64,000 bases of DNA, taken from contig NC_044278.2 of NCBI RefSeq assembly GCF_004027225.2, positions 102,292,743 to 102,356,742 on the forward strand, in the 5' to 3' direction. How positions within the stretch are numbered: the first letter of the stretch is position 1; each line of letters opens with the position of its first letter. The notes under the pieces were generated by a model. The model saw only the letters and a list, made by a program, of their open reading frames with translations. It searched no databases and was not told the origin of the DNA. Of this stretch, positions 38,021 to 50,720 are shown one piece after another. This stretch comes from Strigops habroptila. Lineage: Eukaryota > Chordata > Aves > Psittaciformes > Psittacidae. The position numbers were made by a program, and so were the translations under genes.

Positions 38021-40149
38021 TTCCGAATGTGGCCCAGGATAACACTGTTCACCATACTTAGTGGGGCGTATAGGTCTGAGTAATGAGGGAGTCAAGAAGC
38101 AGCTCTCCTGAGAGGATGGAAGATGTGGCCAAGAAGCAGAAGAACCAGCCACAATGTAGGCTCTTCCTCAGAAAGGGAGGTTGTCATGGTAGCTGAGGTT
38201 CACTGCCTCTTCAGGCACTTTTCAGCCACTTCGCTGAAAAGGGAGACCTCAGTTGTCCCAGTTATTGTCTAAACTAGAGGTGGCTCTAATGGCCCACACT
38301 GTGGGTAGAGTAGCAGAGACTGCAGTGAGCTTCCTGTGAGCAGGACTGTCATTCATTCAGCTAGCCCATATAAAGCAGACAAAACGAATAATAACAAGCA
38401 AAATAACAGTTCAGCTGTTTGAGCGGTGGCTTTATCTTGGACTCACCGGGAAGATAGATGGGAAGTTATCTTAGTGAAACGAAAGGCAAATAAGGGTTTG
38501 AATACAACCCTGCAGTCCTTCCTCACCCAAGCCCGGGTAAACAAAAACCAGAAGAGGCAGGACAGAGATAAATCAGAACTAAATGTCTTGCTTGCTTCAG
38601 CCTTCAGCATTTGCTTCGTGCTAAGAAGATTTCTTTTTTTTTTTCTTCAGATAAAACCCAAGACTTACTGACAGACTTAGAACTCAAAAAGGTGATTTCA
38701 TAGCAAATTTATACATTAAAGAGCAACATGGCTCTAGGGCCAGTTCATTTTTAGCAAAGAAGCCTGCAGCACCTAAAGCAGTTGGGCTGCTCATAAATGT
38801 ATGTAATCCCTTACTAACAACAACTCATTCCCATAGGAACAGCAAGGAACCTGTACTTAGGAGAGCAGTTATATGATTAGAAAGTCTGAAAAATTATAGA
38901 AATACATAAAGAAGTCAAACTAGATTGCTGTTCACCCTAGCTTAAATGAATGCTGAAATCACAATCTGAATCACAGAGCATAATCTGAATATCAGTCTGC
39001 AATAAAGCAAATGGCAAAAGTAGTCAATAAAGTTGGATATGTAATAGTATCACGCGAAAAATATGCCTGCACTTTGTGTAATCATTAGCTAATTTTTACT
39101 ACATAAGGCACTGAAGCAAACATATCTGTAACTAATCGGTGAAAGAACAGGAGACGCTCTGCTGACTCCCAGCTACCTGTTCTGTTGGAGAAGATTTTGT
39201 TTGATTCCCTGACAGAGGATATAAAATGCTGTGATACTTTACTTGAAATCTTCGGCCATTTTAATTGTTCTTTGTTAAAATCTCTACATTATTTATAAGA
39301 TGGCTGCAATGAGCCATAGGCAGAGCTGCTGACTGTCCTCCTCTAAGGGAAAAAGTAATAGGATTGAAAGGTGTAATTTTATCCAAAAAATGAAGTTTGC
39401 TGAAATTTGTACCAAAAATATATTGGGACGTAACAAAACAGAGGACAAGTTCTTGGAAACAGTGGCCAAGTCATTAGATATATTAAAAAAAAAATAAAAT
39501 GTGGCAGAGTAAATTTCTTGCAGCTGTTTTCATCCGGGACCTGAAAATGGAGGGTTGAGGAAAATAGGAGGAAAATTAAAAATATGAAAAATTAATCTGT
39601 GGACAGAGTGTTCTCTGTTGCATGTGGCAAACTGGGTTGGAGTAGGCAGGTCTTGGCAGCTATGTTTCAGAGGCAGATTGAGCAAACTTCTCTCTTTCTC
39701 GTATGTTGAAAGGAGATCTTTTAGGTTCAGGCATAGCTTAGATTTGGAAGGATGAGGGAAGCAAAATTGTTAGGCAGAGGTAGTGTAGTTTTGCTATAGG
39801 AGCTGACATAAAGTAAATTACCAACCAGCAAAACCCTTTGCTGGCTTTTGCAGGATATGAATTAGAAATGGTTATTCACTGTGTCAAGTTCTGGTTTAGT
39901 ATCTCTTCAGAAAAAACCACTTGAGACCATTATAATAAATAGGGCACGACCTACTTGAAGATGTTCTGCTGAGTAGGAAGTTTCCACTATATACGCATGA
40001 ATTGTTCTTGTGCAAAAAATACCTTTTTTTTTAATTAATTTTTCAGAACGATAGAACTGAGTCAGAATCCTGCCTGTGCCATGCAAGGACAGCCATGGGA
40101 TCGCCCAGGAAGGGTCAGCGTTTTTAAGCTTTCTGCCTTTTAACAGCAG

Positions 40150-40365
40150 ATAACAACGTGTTGGCGGGCGACTCTGCTGCGCGGGGCTGCGCGGGGCTGC
40201 GCGGAGCTGCGCGGAGCAGGGTTGAGCGGAGCGGCGCGGGGCGGCAGCGCCCCCTGGCGGCCGCCGCCTGCCCGCCGCCGGGCTCCTCCCCGACAGTGTT
40301 CGCAGGTCTCGGTCCCTCCGTGCACCGAGACCCCTCCATCGAGCACAAGACCCCGGGAAGAAGCA
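40150..40365 (+). promoter_or_regulatory. CpG island, probable FLT3 promoter
   Basis: A compact GC-rich block of about 215 bp, about 4.6 kb before FLT3 exon 2, starting with four 10-bp GCTGCGCGGG-like repeats and followed by GCGCCCCCTGGCGGCCGCC. TATA-less. FLT3 promoters in mammals are CpG-rich, and no other CpG island lies between PAN3 and exon 2. The assignment is by position and composition. The sequence GCCCCCTGGCGG also fits a CTCF core motif. Confidence 0.55.
40176..40215 (+). repeat. Four 10-bp tandem units in the CpG island
   Basis: Two GCTGCGCGGG units followed by two GCTGCGCGGA units, head to tail without gaps. Confidence 0.9.
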
Positions 40366-40372
40366 GCGTGTA

Positions 40373-40448
40373 ATGCCACAGCCTGAACGGCCTCGGGTGG
40401 TGGAAAGGGGAGGAGTTGTCAGCGGATACAAGTGGGAAAATAACCCAG
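40373..40448 (+). CDS. FLT3: Candidate FLT3 exon 1 coding part (uncertain)
   Basis: Exon 2 needs an upstream exon that ends in phase 1. The first ATG after the CpG island is at 40,373, and a good donor, CCCAG|GTGGAG, follows in exactly phase 1 at 40,448/40,449. It would encode MPQPERPRVVERGGVVSGYK plus five residues before the exon 2 hydrophobic stretch. The beginning MP resembles other FLT3 proteins, but the segment is longer and more polar than a usual signal peptide start. A rival is the in-frame ATG at 40,484 (MTGHCIISVLLLVI), strongly hydrophobic but with only a weak phase-1 donor (A|GTTCTT). Neither is proven, and exon 1 could lie elsewhere. Confidence 0.3.
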
Positions 40449-40599
40449 GTGGAGGGTTGGAGGCAATGCAACAAGACTGGCAGATGACAGGGCACTGTAT
40501 AATATCAGTGTTGCTCCTCGTTATTAGTTCTTTACTCAGCACACAGAGCCTAATTAGGCACTTTCCAAACCCACACTACCTCCCCTAATCCCCTCTTCT

Positions 40600-43500
40600 C
40601 ACTGCTTTCCTGCTCGGTGGCTCAAGTCTAGAGATTCTCTTCCACTAAACCCTCCCAAAGAGCTACCACATTCTACAGTGCGTTTTAACTCCCATCTCAA
40701 ATCTCAATCATGTTTGAACATGACTGGGAATAATTAAATCAGTTCACGTGATGTTTGTTGTAATTAACTGGTAAGACCAGATAAATGACTGGTCCTGACC
40801 TAGATGTACCCCATCTGGTGTTACAGCAACTACTCACAATTAGCATGAGCTGCAACAGAGGTGTCTTGTCACCCACCGTGCTTGTTGAACCTTGTTCTAG
40901 CACAGTTATTATTCTGCAGCATAGAACAACACCTCTGGCCCCATCATCGCTTGAGAATGAACTCACAGGTTGCATTTTTTTGGGAAGTATTTAAGCTGAA
41001 ACAGTGAAGGCACCAAGGAAGGAAGGAAGGTGTGCTAAAAGATGGGGAAGGAAGAAAAGTGAAGTTTTATGGCAGAGAAATAAGATATGGGTAAAAAGTA
41101 GGATTTCATTTAATACTGGTTCTTTCTACCTATCCTACCTCCCTCTGTTTTATATCATTTTATATTGAGTAAAATTCTCATTTCAGGATCCACTGCTTTG
41201 GGAGTGATTTGAGAAAAAGGCAACCACATGCAAAGTTGTGGGGTTTTAAGAGTTAATGCATGGGTATTAGGCTCATCCATGTCACCACTATCACAGATTT
41301 GTTTCTGGCAGCACATGACTGTGAGAGAACTATAGCTTCCCTGGAAAAAAGGGTCCTTCTAGCTTCTCTGACCAGAAAGAAAATTTTGGAGAGTTGATCC
41401 AGAGAGTCTCACCCAAGGAAAATGGTGAGAAGTCAAATGAAAAGCAAAACATATTTTGCTTTATACAAGTCTCCCGAGCTGTGAAGCAGAGTGGAAGAAA
41501 CTTCTATGTCTAGGGACGGCCTGACTACTATGTAAAATACTGAGCTGAACACAAGCACAAGATTGCATCCCTCGGTATGAAGAGAAAGGTTTTCTCTTCA
41601 CCCTTCACAGTGTTCCAGTTCCTCAGCTATTCTCTTTCTGCTAAACTCAGGCTTTCAACATATTTTGGATTAATATTCCCAGTTTTCCAAAGGCTGCTTT
41701 TGTCACCCCCATTTGAAAATAAAATTTTATAAGCAGTTCCATTCAGTGAACCAGCTTCAAGAAGCATAGCTTCTTGGTTTGCTATCTCTTCAGTAGATTC
41801 AGGCCTTTCTTCTCGCTACCATAACATGTAAGCCCACCTTTTGACTTGCACAGGCATCTCCCCATGTATGTGCCTCCACATCTTGCTGAAACCCTGGCTC
41901 AGTTTATGGCAACTAGAGGTTTTTCTGACTTCAATGAGAAGATTTCTCCTACTGAATTTATTTTTATATAGCCTATGAAAAGATAATGAAAATGGAAAGC
42001 AGGCATACACAAACATTGTTCAGAGGCAGCAGTTTATTTCCATTCCAGCTTCACTAGAGTTCAGCAATGCACAATATGATTATGCACGCTACATATTTGA
42101 TACTCCTTGCCCAGTGCTTTTAGCCTCTGCAGTTTTTAGTTTGGGCTTTTGGGAGGATGACTGATGTGCAGACCATAATAGCAGTCCCTATACAGGCCAG
42201 CTAGAAGCTGAAAGATTAAGACAGTGAATCAGAGCGTTAACACTTCCCAATATTTTTCTTGATTCTGCTTTTTCTGAAAGGCTCATTCATGCTCTCATTT
42301 TCTGTTTTGTCAGTGTGATGTATTTCTCTACGACTTACACAAGTTTAGAGCACTCCATGTCATGTAAATAAGTCCATGTCATGTAAATACTTCTGACTAT
42401 CACATTAACCATTTTTTTCTCACTGTAAAGCAGCTAGAATCATCTCGGGTTCAAAGTATCCTTCCTTATCCCAAAAACCTTCTTGGATTTCACAGGAATA
42501 TAGGTGGAGGACAGCAGTGACAAGCTTTACCAGTTAAGAGGACAAGGAGTCCCATTTTCTTTTATACCTGAGGGCATCAAGGTGCTCACTACTCCCTCTT
42601 CCAGTATATACTCCCACATACTGTCCTTTACAGATGTAGTTTCAGTTCATCAGATACCTTGTTTGCATGTCTGTTCACAGTCTGGTTGCTACATCTGTCT
42701 GCTTCTGCCTAACTTTTAGCTGCAAACCTTTTCCCTTTTGGTGTTTAAATACACCTTTCCCTTTCCTACTGCGGTGTTAGGCATCTGGCTAACAAGGCAA
42801 TGTGAGCAAGGTGGAGTAATGCCAGGGATAAATTGGCTTGGCTTGTACAATCAAAAGCTAAAACTATTCGCAGATCAGAACACTGAAGGGAATGCTCAAC
42901 AGGCCAAATGAGTTGTAGCTTTTGAGGTTATATTTTCAGGTGGTTTCATCTGGTGAATCTGGGAAATCAGTGGCTTAGCTGGGTTTCCATCAGCTAAGTA
43001 AGCCCTTGGCTGTCAGCTGGTCAAATGGTCTCCGGTTTGAAAAGGGTGAAAGGTGGCCAACAAAAAAACAGAAGTGGAGAAAGCTGAGCAGAGAAGGACT
43101 CAGTGAAAGGCTAGGGGCGGGGATGGAAACCTGGCTTGTGTTGATGGGGAGGAATTCAGCTGGCACCCACTGTCTCAAGAATTACCGACATTATCTTTAT
43201 AGCAAATGGAGGCAGATACATGTCTTCACAAAGGGGTCCTGTTCACCTTTCTTGGACATGACAGACAGATAGACAGGAACTTCCTCAGAGGTCTGTAAAA
43301 GCAGACCATTGCCTGTGTATACTGTGGAAAGGTGGCACCAAAAATGAAGTGTATGTTAAGTGCCTGAATGAGAGCTCAGACTTAATCCACATTTGCCAAG
43401 AGGGCTCAGAAGAAGTTGTCAAAGTGTTGCCAGATTAGACCTTAGGCAGATCCAGAAGGCACAAACACCACAAAGGAGATGGCAGCAACTCTTAATCATT

Positions 43501-44919
43501 TCTTCCTTCTACCAGTTTTGCTCCTTCCATCACCTGCAGAAACAATTTCATTACTTTCTTCCTTCAAGTGCTTCCTGATGTATTTAACTTTTTTTCCTTC
43601 TTTAAACTCTGCAGCTTGCTTCATGTCCAACCATCTCAGGAGCTGGGAGGGGATGGGAGGAGAAAAATGCAAAAACCAAGACCTGAGGGCAGAAATCTTC
43701 CAGGTCACCAGGAGAGAGATGTTATTTTATGATTCAGTGCTGTTGAGATCTGGCTTTAGGGAATTAATGGAAATCAGACACATTTCACCCTGCCAGTTAT
43801 TCAGTCTTACTTCTGTTTATCTCGTTTATGTGCAATGGTGGGAGCATGGTTACTATATAGCTCCTTTAAGATTAAAAGGTGACTTTTCAAGCTGCAGTCT
43901 CAGTAGAAAGGCTCATATGTAGCATGCCAGAGAGATGATGCCTTTGAGGCACAAGCAACTTATGTGTAAGGAGAAATGACATTTACTACTCTTGCCAGGG
44001 CTAGGAGCTGCCCTGGCTGTATAAGCAGAAAGCCAGGGAGGTATGCCGGAGGAGAAAGCCATGGGCTTAATCTTCCTCGTGCTCCACTTTCTGCATCTGC
44101 TTTCCTCAAAATAGTATGAATCTCTGCTTTGTTTGCTTCCTGGAGGGGAAAGAGCTCAAGGCGGTGAATGGCAGCTCAGGGGAAGAAGCATCTAACCTGC
44201 ACCTCACTTGTGAGCTGTGGTACACAAATTCACACCAGGAAGGCTCAGGAGGGTGTCCAGTATGTCAAACCAAATACAGTCTGTCCTGGAGAAAAGGGAA
44301 AGGGAAGATTTGATCTTGAGTCCTTGGGTGAGCTCAGTGTGGGCTCTGAAGGCAAGTTGGAGACATAATTTTGCCATTGCAAGTTGGAGGCCTTCATTTT
44401 GCCATTCATTGCTCTGAGCAAGAGTGCTTGGGGGGTGCTTCTGACTTGGACACCTCCTCAGTGACAATGGGAGGGATGGAGCATGATCATCCTCCAGCTC
44501 ACACCAGGCAAATGCTGACCTGCAATTGCAAGGATAGGTGCTGCAGGGCCCTTTCAGACACGTGGATGCAGAAGTAATCTGCAAGAGAGAGCCTGTGTTT
44601 TATAACATGGTTTCTAAAGGAGCCTCCATAACACATAGAGGCTTTCGTTTTCAGACATTTTCTGCAATATTATGGGACATACATCTAAAGTGGGATGTAC
44701 CTGTGCTTTTGAAAGGTTCTCCAAATAGTGCTTCCACTCAGCTTCAATACAAAAATGCACTGTTTGCAAATGCATACAATGTATCTGCATATTCCCTTTG
44801 CCTTTTTTTTTAAGATGTAATCTTTCTACAGTTTTGTTGTATTTTATTTTTACTAAAATGATTATCCCAGAGCAGAGATCTAGACATGATTACATTTGTT
44901 TTCTATTTCTGTTTTACAG
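40600..44919 (+). other. FLT3: FLT3 intron 1 (or upstream region)
   Basis: About 4.3 kb with no recognised transposon or second gene. A short GGAA repeat sits at 41,017-41,032 and an 18-bp near-exact duplication at 42,353-42,390. Some open frames (for example 43,479-43,922) are unsupported by splice or similarity evidence. Confidence 0.6.
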
Positions 44920-45044
44920 TTCTTGTTATAACAGCAGTTACTTTCACTTCTGCAATAAAACAAAATACATCTGAGATTATGTGTGTTTTAATCAGCCAGA
45001 AGGATGAAGGTTCAGAAACACCAGAGACATTGGCATCTCCCAAG
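44920..45044 (+). CDS. FLT3: FLT3 exon 2: signal peptide end and N-terminus
   Basis: 125 nt, entered in phase 1 after TTCTGTTTTACAG and left in phase 0 at AAG|GTAATG. It encodes LVITAVTFTSAIKQNTSEIM followed by CVLISQKDEGSETPETLASPK. The hydrophobic start is the rest of the signal peptide, and the MCVLIS stretch lines up with the first cysteine region of mature FLT3. NTS is a potential N-glycosylation site. It was too short to stand out as an open frame and was found by phase matching to exon 3. Confidence 0.88.
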
Positions 45045-47243
45045 GTAATGTAACAGAGAACTAGTTGCTTATAAAATACTCCTGTCCATTCTAGAAATGG
45101 CTTCCCAGAAGTTAACAACACCCTAAACCTTTAGGCTGTGGGGATGTCACAGTCAAAATAACAAGGGTTATGCGACATATCACTACAGAAGGTTAGACGC
45201 AATTACATATCACAATTCGTACTTTGAAAGTGTAAATAGATAAGTACCACTTTTCTCTAAAACTGATTTTTTAATTCCTTGATGCTGTCTCACATCAGCA
45301 TGTCTGAATATTTCTGAATATTGTTTCAAGGTAGTCTTATGAAATCTTTTTCATTCCTGGACAAATAAATTAGTAATTTGGATAGCAAATGAAAGTACAC
45401 CAGCCAAAGCTGTGCTGTCCTTGTATCTGATGAGGCAGAATATGGCTGTCATAGAATCCTGGAATCATAGAAGAGTTAGGGTTGGAAAGGACCTGAAGAT
45501 CATCTAGTTCCAACCTCCCTGCCATGGGCAAGGACACCACACACTAAACCATATCACCCAAGACTCCCTCCAACCTGGCCTTGAACACTGCCAGAGATGG
45601 AGCATTCACAACTTCTTTGGACAACCTGTTCCAGTGCCTCACCACCTTCACAGTAAAGAACTTCTTCCTTGTATCTAACCCAAACTTCCCCTGTTCAAGT
45701 TTAAACCCATTACCCATTGTCCTATCACTACAGTCCCTGATGAAGAGTGCCCCTTCAGTATCCTTGTAGGCCCCCTTCAGATATTGAAAGGCTGCTACAG
45801 ATATATGTAGACACAGAGATGTACAAGACATGCTTTTCTAAGAAAAGAGTAATATAGGTTTCCTTTTTAAGTCTGCTGATGAATGCTAGTATGTCAAGTG
45901 ATAGCAATGTGCAACCTGAAAAAAGATGGCATTTCTATACTTGGCTTTTCAATTTATCTTGTTCATCTTACATTTTTACCTTAGGAGCACTGATGCAAAC
46001 GTGTAAATAAATATTAGCGATGTTTAAATACAGCCTCCCATTCTACTACAGAATACTATATCTGTGAATTCAAAATTTTTAGCTCTACTAAATAAGATAT
46101 AAAGCACATGCAGTGAATATTAGGTACAGAATACTGTTAAAAGCCTGTATCAAGAATGCAGTGGCAAAAATTATTCCTCTGTTCTTTAGTTTTGGCTTCT
46201 GGTGGTGGAATAAAGGCATACACTGATCTGACCATGCACAGGATGATTTGAAGAGAGTGAAAAGCCTAAGGGGTTTTCCACCATTATGGGATTTCTACCA
46301 TTGTACCACTTCAGTCATCATCAGCAGTGTGTTCAGAAGCCATTAAGGGAACCTATTTCACTAGAAGCTCTCATTATCTCTAAATACTTCTCAGATCAAG
46401 CGAAGGGAAAAAGAAGGAGCAATGAATGAGAAGAACCAAAGCCAAGCAGAGTGTGGAGCAGAGGATGCAATGAACTCTGTTCTTTCATACACTTACACTG
46501 GATAAATTTCACCCACCAAAGTGGTGAAGGGAGACATTTAGGACTACTCTTCAGACGGAGCTATTTACTTTCCACCTTTTGCTGCAGCTAAGCTTAGAGA
46601 CTCAAAAATCCATTGGTGGCGTTCAGAATGACTGTGGAATATTCTCCTTCTGGTTTTGATTCTCCTTTAGCCATACGCAATGGTGAGGAAATGAAAGGTG
46701 TGAAGGCGCCCAGGCCAAATGTCCCTTACCTAGTAAAGTCCCAAAGGAGTTGAGGAGCAGTCTAGCCAGGTGATACAGTGGCAAGCAGTGGGATGCTAAC
46801 AAAAACCCCCAACATTCTGGCCCTGCCTTTGCATTGAAGTCTCCGACAGAAAGGTTGTATTATAGTTCAGTGTCTTCCTATGGTTCTACATGAAAGGAAA
46901 CAAAAATGAGAGTAAAGAATAACCTGTATCACTATCATGTTTCTGGCAAAAGTAGTTCTGTGATGTCTGTTTAAAGAACAGAATTAACTAATTCAACTGG
47001 AATCCTATAGTGTTTCATCATGCAGTAGAATTCAACGTATTTGTGAATAAGTTTGACAGTAGAAATGAAAAAACGAAAAAACAAAACAAAAAAGGTATGA
47101 TGAAGGTGTTATTTCAGTATGATTTGCATTCATATTTGAGCATTATATGGCATTATTGATTTATGAAAGCTTTTCCAGAAAGGCATCCTTTAAAAATATT
47201 AATTTCTAATAAATACACAACAGTCTGTCCTCCTGCATTGCAG
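45045..47243 (+). other. FLT3: FLT3 intron 2
   Basis: Contains the CR1 copy at 45.45-45.80 kb and otherwise AT-rich DNA with an AAAC-rich stretch near 47,067-47,092. No other feature seen. Confidence 0.85.
45449..45800 (-). mobile_element. CR1 LINE 3' end
   Basis: Starts CATAGAATCCTGGAATCATA, then AGGGTTGGAAAGGACCTGAA, TCTAGTTCCAACCTCCCTGC, CTTGAACACTGCCAGAGATG, and ends near AGATATTGAAAGGCTGCTAC. Minus strand, 5'-truncated, well preserved and of the same subfamily as the copy at 5.5 kb. Confidence 0.94.
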
Positions 47244-47446
47244 ATTTCTAACATTTTGGAAGATCTTGGTTGTTATCTGATTTCTCAAGGAACAGAGAAC
47301 ATCTATGAACCAACTGAAAATGTGGAAGTCAATGTATTTGAAGATATTGAATTAAGAGTAATAATGAACATTTCAAACATAATTTCATGCTTTTGGTTCT
47401 TTAAAGAGAGCAAAGCTTGTAAACCTTCTTTGGACTCGGAGAATCG
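47244..47446 (+). CDS. FLT3: FLT3 exon 3: Ig-like domain 1
   Basis: 203 nt, phase 0 to phase 2. Acceptor CTGCATTGCAG, donor CG|GTGAGT. It encodes ISNILEDLGCYLISQGTENI and continues to IMNISNIISCFWFFKESKAC and KPSLDSENR. EDLGC and the ISC-W-F-K pattern are FLT3 domain 1 landmarks. NIS is a likely glycosylation site. Reading on past the donor gives a stop at once. Confidence 0.95.
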
Positions 47447-48229
47447 GTGAGTCAAAGGATGTACTGGTGCAAAGATCCTTTAAGAGATCATTTCTTCTAG
47501 GATGCAAATGGAATATTTTCTGTGGCTGTGCTTGCATTTAATTTCATGTTATGCATAATCTTTTTAAATCTTCTAATCTTCCTTCATGGTTGTCAGCTGG
47601 CAGGACATTACTGATTGTCATTTAGACTCGTACATATATGAATCTTAAAGCAAAGAATAGTTTGAAATAAGCTTGTTCTGTGAATTTGTATAGCAGCATG
47701 CATAGGGGTCTCAAGGGACTTTCTGACAATTGATCAATTTAAGCTTTGCAGTGCTCATGTGAAGCAAAATTGTGATTTTATAGTCAAAGAAACTGAGGTG
47801 TGAAGAATTATGTGACTTGTTAGGGTGACACTGCAGATCAGGAACAACAACAGGAACAACATCCTAATTCTCACAGCCAAATCTGGTCTGGAACATGAGG
47901 CTGGATTATTGCCTCCTTCTGCAAAACATGTGGGATGGGACTGTAGGTAAATCATTTCCCTGTGGACCTCCCCAGCTGTCCTAAGCTCAGGAAGTCCGTC
48001 TTCCCAAACCTCAGCATTAAGTGTATGGTACCTGTGGTTGTAAATTCCTATGTGCTGCTTTTGTAGGAAGACACATGATAAAAACTCTTCAGGTTGAAGG
48101 GCTCTATGTAAATAATGAGGACTAGTATCTCTGAAGGCTTTTTGCAAGAACTGAGGAGCTAACATTTTATTATGTGTGCTGCATATTACCTTCTAGATAA
48201 CAAATACAGCTTTGCTTTCTGTTTTACAG
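47447..48229 (+). other. FLT3: FLT3 intron 3
   Basis: 783 bp, no repeat or other element recognised. Confidence 0.9.
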
Positions 48230-48345
48230 ATATGTTACGTCTTTGGTTTTTTCCCAAATAAAAGAAGCACAAGCGGGAAAATACACCCTCTCCGTCATAA
48301 GTAAAACTGGCAATTACACAGTAGTTGTGCCGGTTCTCATCCGAA
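48230..48345 (+). CDS. FLT3: FLT3 exon 4: end of Ig-like domain 1
   Basis: 116 nt, phase 2 to phase 1, after CTGTTTTACAG, donor CGAA|GTAAGT. Encodes (R)YVTSLVFSQIKEAQAGKYTL SVISKTGNYTVVVPVLIR. The pattern AQAGKYTL is the tyrosine-corner strand of an Ig fold; NYT is a glycosylation motif. Confidence 0.95.
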
Positions 48346-50602
48346 GTAAGTATATCCGAGATGAAAGGGCTTTCTCCATCAGTAGCTTTAAGAGGAGAGA
48401 CAAGTTCAGTCAAAGCAATGAAGGTGTCACATGCTGCATTTCAAGCATCTTCCTAGACTTACATAGGTCTTGGAGCTGTCTTCAGAGGCTGAAGTCAAAA
48501 CTACAGACTGCATGAGAGTCAGCTTTCGCTAGTCAATAAACCATGCAACTGAACAAATAAAGATGGAAATGCATGGAAGCTCTCTTCTCCCCTATGAGAG
48601 ATTCCCTCTGTGCCAAAATCAAGGGTGGCTTTTGTGTGGTCTCAAAGGTCACAGGCTAGATTTGTTTGCTTGCATCTTAACCTGTCTATTCTCATTGTTG
48701 CCAGCTGGGCTGTTACCTGGGCCAGATCAGGAGGTCCCTTTTATATTCTGGTCTCTGGTGCTCCAAAGTCACTGCCATTTCTCCTCCTGTGCCTGCCTCT
48801 GGGTCTGTGCACTTCTCTCACAGGTTTTCCTTTCACAATTCCATGGGCAGCAAGAGTAACCACCGAGGGAAGGGGAAAGAAAAAGTCCCTCTTCTCAGTG
48901 GCAGTCTTTACTTGTTTATTGGGTCTTCGGGTAAAACCCATCAGTACTGCAGCTGCTCAGCATGAGGGTGCCTGGGAAGCTGAGATTTTAACTGCTATTA
49001 AATGCTCTTGACAGAGCACCTGTGAGGTGTGACTTTTTGAAAGGCTCACAGTGGGAGCAGATCTGATTGTATTTTCTCAATAACACAAGAGACATCTCTG
49101 ATGCAAACGCAACTGCTGCAACAAAGTTCAAGCTTCTGTTTCTAAGCAGGGATGTCCAAGAACATATTACCAAAAAGAAGACCCATGTTGACATGGGGTT
49201 GAAGGAGATAAATACTATATTATTTTGTCTGGAAAGGGCCAAATTTAAAGACAAAATTAAAAAATGCAAAAGAAATTTCAAAGAAAGGAGAAGACAATAT
49301 CCATCCAAACAGCTAAAAGACTGGCAAAGCTTTCTAGAGAAAGGTTTAACAGCAAGCATCATTACTTGCCTTGTTTTAAACTGTGACTAATCAACATTTT
49401 TTATTCCCTCTTTATTTGTTTTTAAAGCATTTCTTCTGCTTGACTTTTTTTCTCTCTCAAGTGTCAGAATTGTTACCTCCAGTCTCTCCTTGTTTTATTT
49501 GAAGGCCTATTGCATGTCTCAATCAAAATTTTAACAGCTTCATTGAGGTGACGGGGTACTAAACCTTTAATTACACCGTATATTCTCTACTATACCAATT
49601 AGGCTTTAGAGGTAAAAAATGATACTACATGTGCAAGCAAGAGTGGTTTGAAACAGTCTTGATAAAGATCTTTTCCATACCAATTGCTTGGATTGCATTC
49701 TCTTTGCTCCTGTGAATCCAATCATAATTTCATCTCTCATAAAATCCTGCAGTCTAGATGTGAACCCTTCAACTGAGATATGAATCTCTAGAAGTGAAAA
49801 AAACCACCCTTTTAGGTCCAGCTTATAAGAGAGAAGTGAAGAAAGAAATTAAAAAGCCGAAAGTTTCCGTTTCACCTTAGAATCATAGAATCAATTAGGT
49901 TAGCATGTCACCTTGCAGACAATGGGAGTATGACTAAAGAAAATGTCACTTTTCTATATGGAAGCTGTAATTACATTGTAAGATGACCTAAAGCCAGAGC
50001 CAGTGCTCTGAATCAAATCTTTAGCAGTTTTAATACATTAAATTTATGTGCTTAGTCCAAGTCTGCACCTGACAGGTTGAGGGGTCTGGGAGTTATCTAG
50101 GAACGTTTTCCCCACAGGTTACAGATATGGGATAGAGAAGTCTGCTGGTTATCAGAAGTCATTATCACCCGTGGTTTTTCCATGGTGTATCTGATCTGAC
50201 TGAGTAGTATACAAGGATCCCATTTTGTGCGGAGACTTTCTAGTCTCAACAGATACTCCACCAAAGGCCATGGGATTGCTATGTTATTTCGAAAGGTATC
50301 TGTGCTCCTGCCCAGTGAAGCGAATAGCAAACACAACAAATTCACACCTTTCAGTATCAGTGTCAGGAGTATCCTTTGGTGCAGGCCTTTGATACAGGGG
50401 AAGCTGTGATTCAGCAATCAAGGCTGAAAAGCTCATGAGACCAACCCACACTATCCTTAGGGCAGAATCATTTTCTATTCCTTCAGTGTTGAAACCTCCT
50501 GAAACAAATTGCATCTCTGTAACTTCATGCACTATGAAATGAGCAAAACACTGTTTCAAAATGGTTTCAGCATTCTTAAGCATTTGCATTATTTTTTAAC
50601 AG
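48346..50602 (+). other. FLT3: FLT3 intron 4
   Basis: About 2.3 kb. A Lys-rich open frame at 49,067-49,390 lacks support. A remnant of about 20 bp resembling a CR1 tail (AGAATCATAGAATCAATTAGG) lies at 49,880-49,900. Confidence 0.85.
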
Positions 50603-50720
50603 AGAGACCAGGCAAACCCTATTTTAGGAAAAGGGAAGGATCAGATGCTATCGAATGCATATCTGAGAGCTATCCCCAGCCCTCTGTGGAGTGGATATTT
50701 TGCAAAACGCCTGAAAAGAG
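50603..50720 (+). CDS. FLT3: FLT3 exon 5: Ig domain 2, first half
   Basis: 118 nt, phase 1 to phase 2. Acceptor TTTTTTAACAG; a second AG two bases on would break the frame. It encodes RPGKPYFRKREGSDAIECIS then ESYPQPSVEWIFCKTPEK. RPYFRK-like start, CISES and P-VEW are typical of FLT3 domain 2. The donor is AG|GTATGG, less ideal but usable. Confidence 0.95.

Larger units (their letters stand above)
25900..40100. other. PAN3-FLT3 intergenic region
   Basis: About 14 kb between the two CpG islands. Two CR1 fragments (30.37-30.80 and 37.48-38.02 kb), a poly-T run (33,099-33,117), pyrimidine-rich DNA (32.65-32.78 kb) and a perfect palindrome (37.1 kb) are visible. GC is somewhat higher at 31.4-32.6 kb but no splice-bounded coding frame was found. 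A region at 38.4-38.7 kb has a weak resemblance to CR1 ORF2. FLT3 enhancers could lie here but cannot be recognised. Confidence 0.75.

Noticed and set aside
38426..38671. Possible CR1 ORF2 remnant (SELNVLLASAFS resembles a LINE motif)
   Set aside because: Similarity limited to about a dozen residues, too weak to annotate.
39907..40542. 211-codon open frame on the minus strand across the second CpG island
   Set aside because: Low-complexity Arg/Ala/Pro middle part and AT-rich ends, no homology recognised; best explained by the GC-rich promoter of FLT3.
43479..43922. 147-codon open frame in FLT3 intron 1
   Set aside because: No splice context, no domain and no similarity that I recognise.
49067..49390. 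107-codon Lys-rich open frame in FLT3 intron 4
   Set aside because: AT-rich intronic sequence; not needed for FLT3, since exon 4 joins exon 5 in phase without it.
49877..49905. CR1 tail-like AGAATCATAGAATCAATTAGG
   Set aside because: Only about 20-25 bp long with no adjoining CR1 body; mentioned under intron 4 but not listed as an element.
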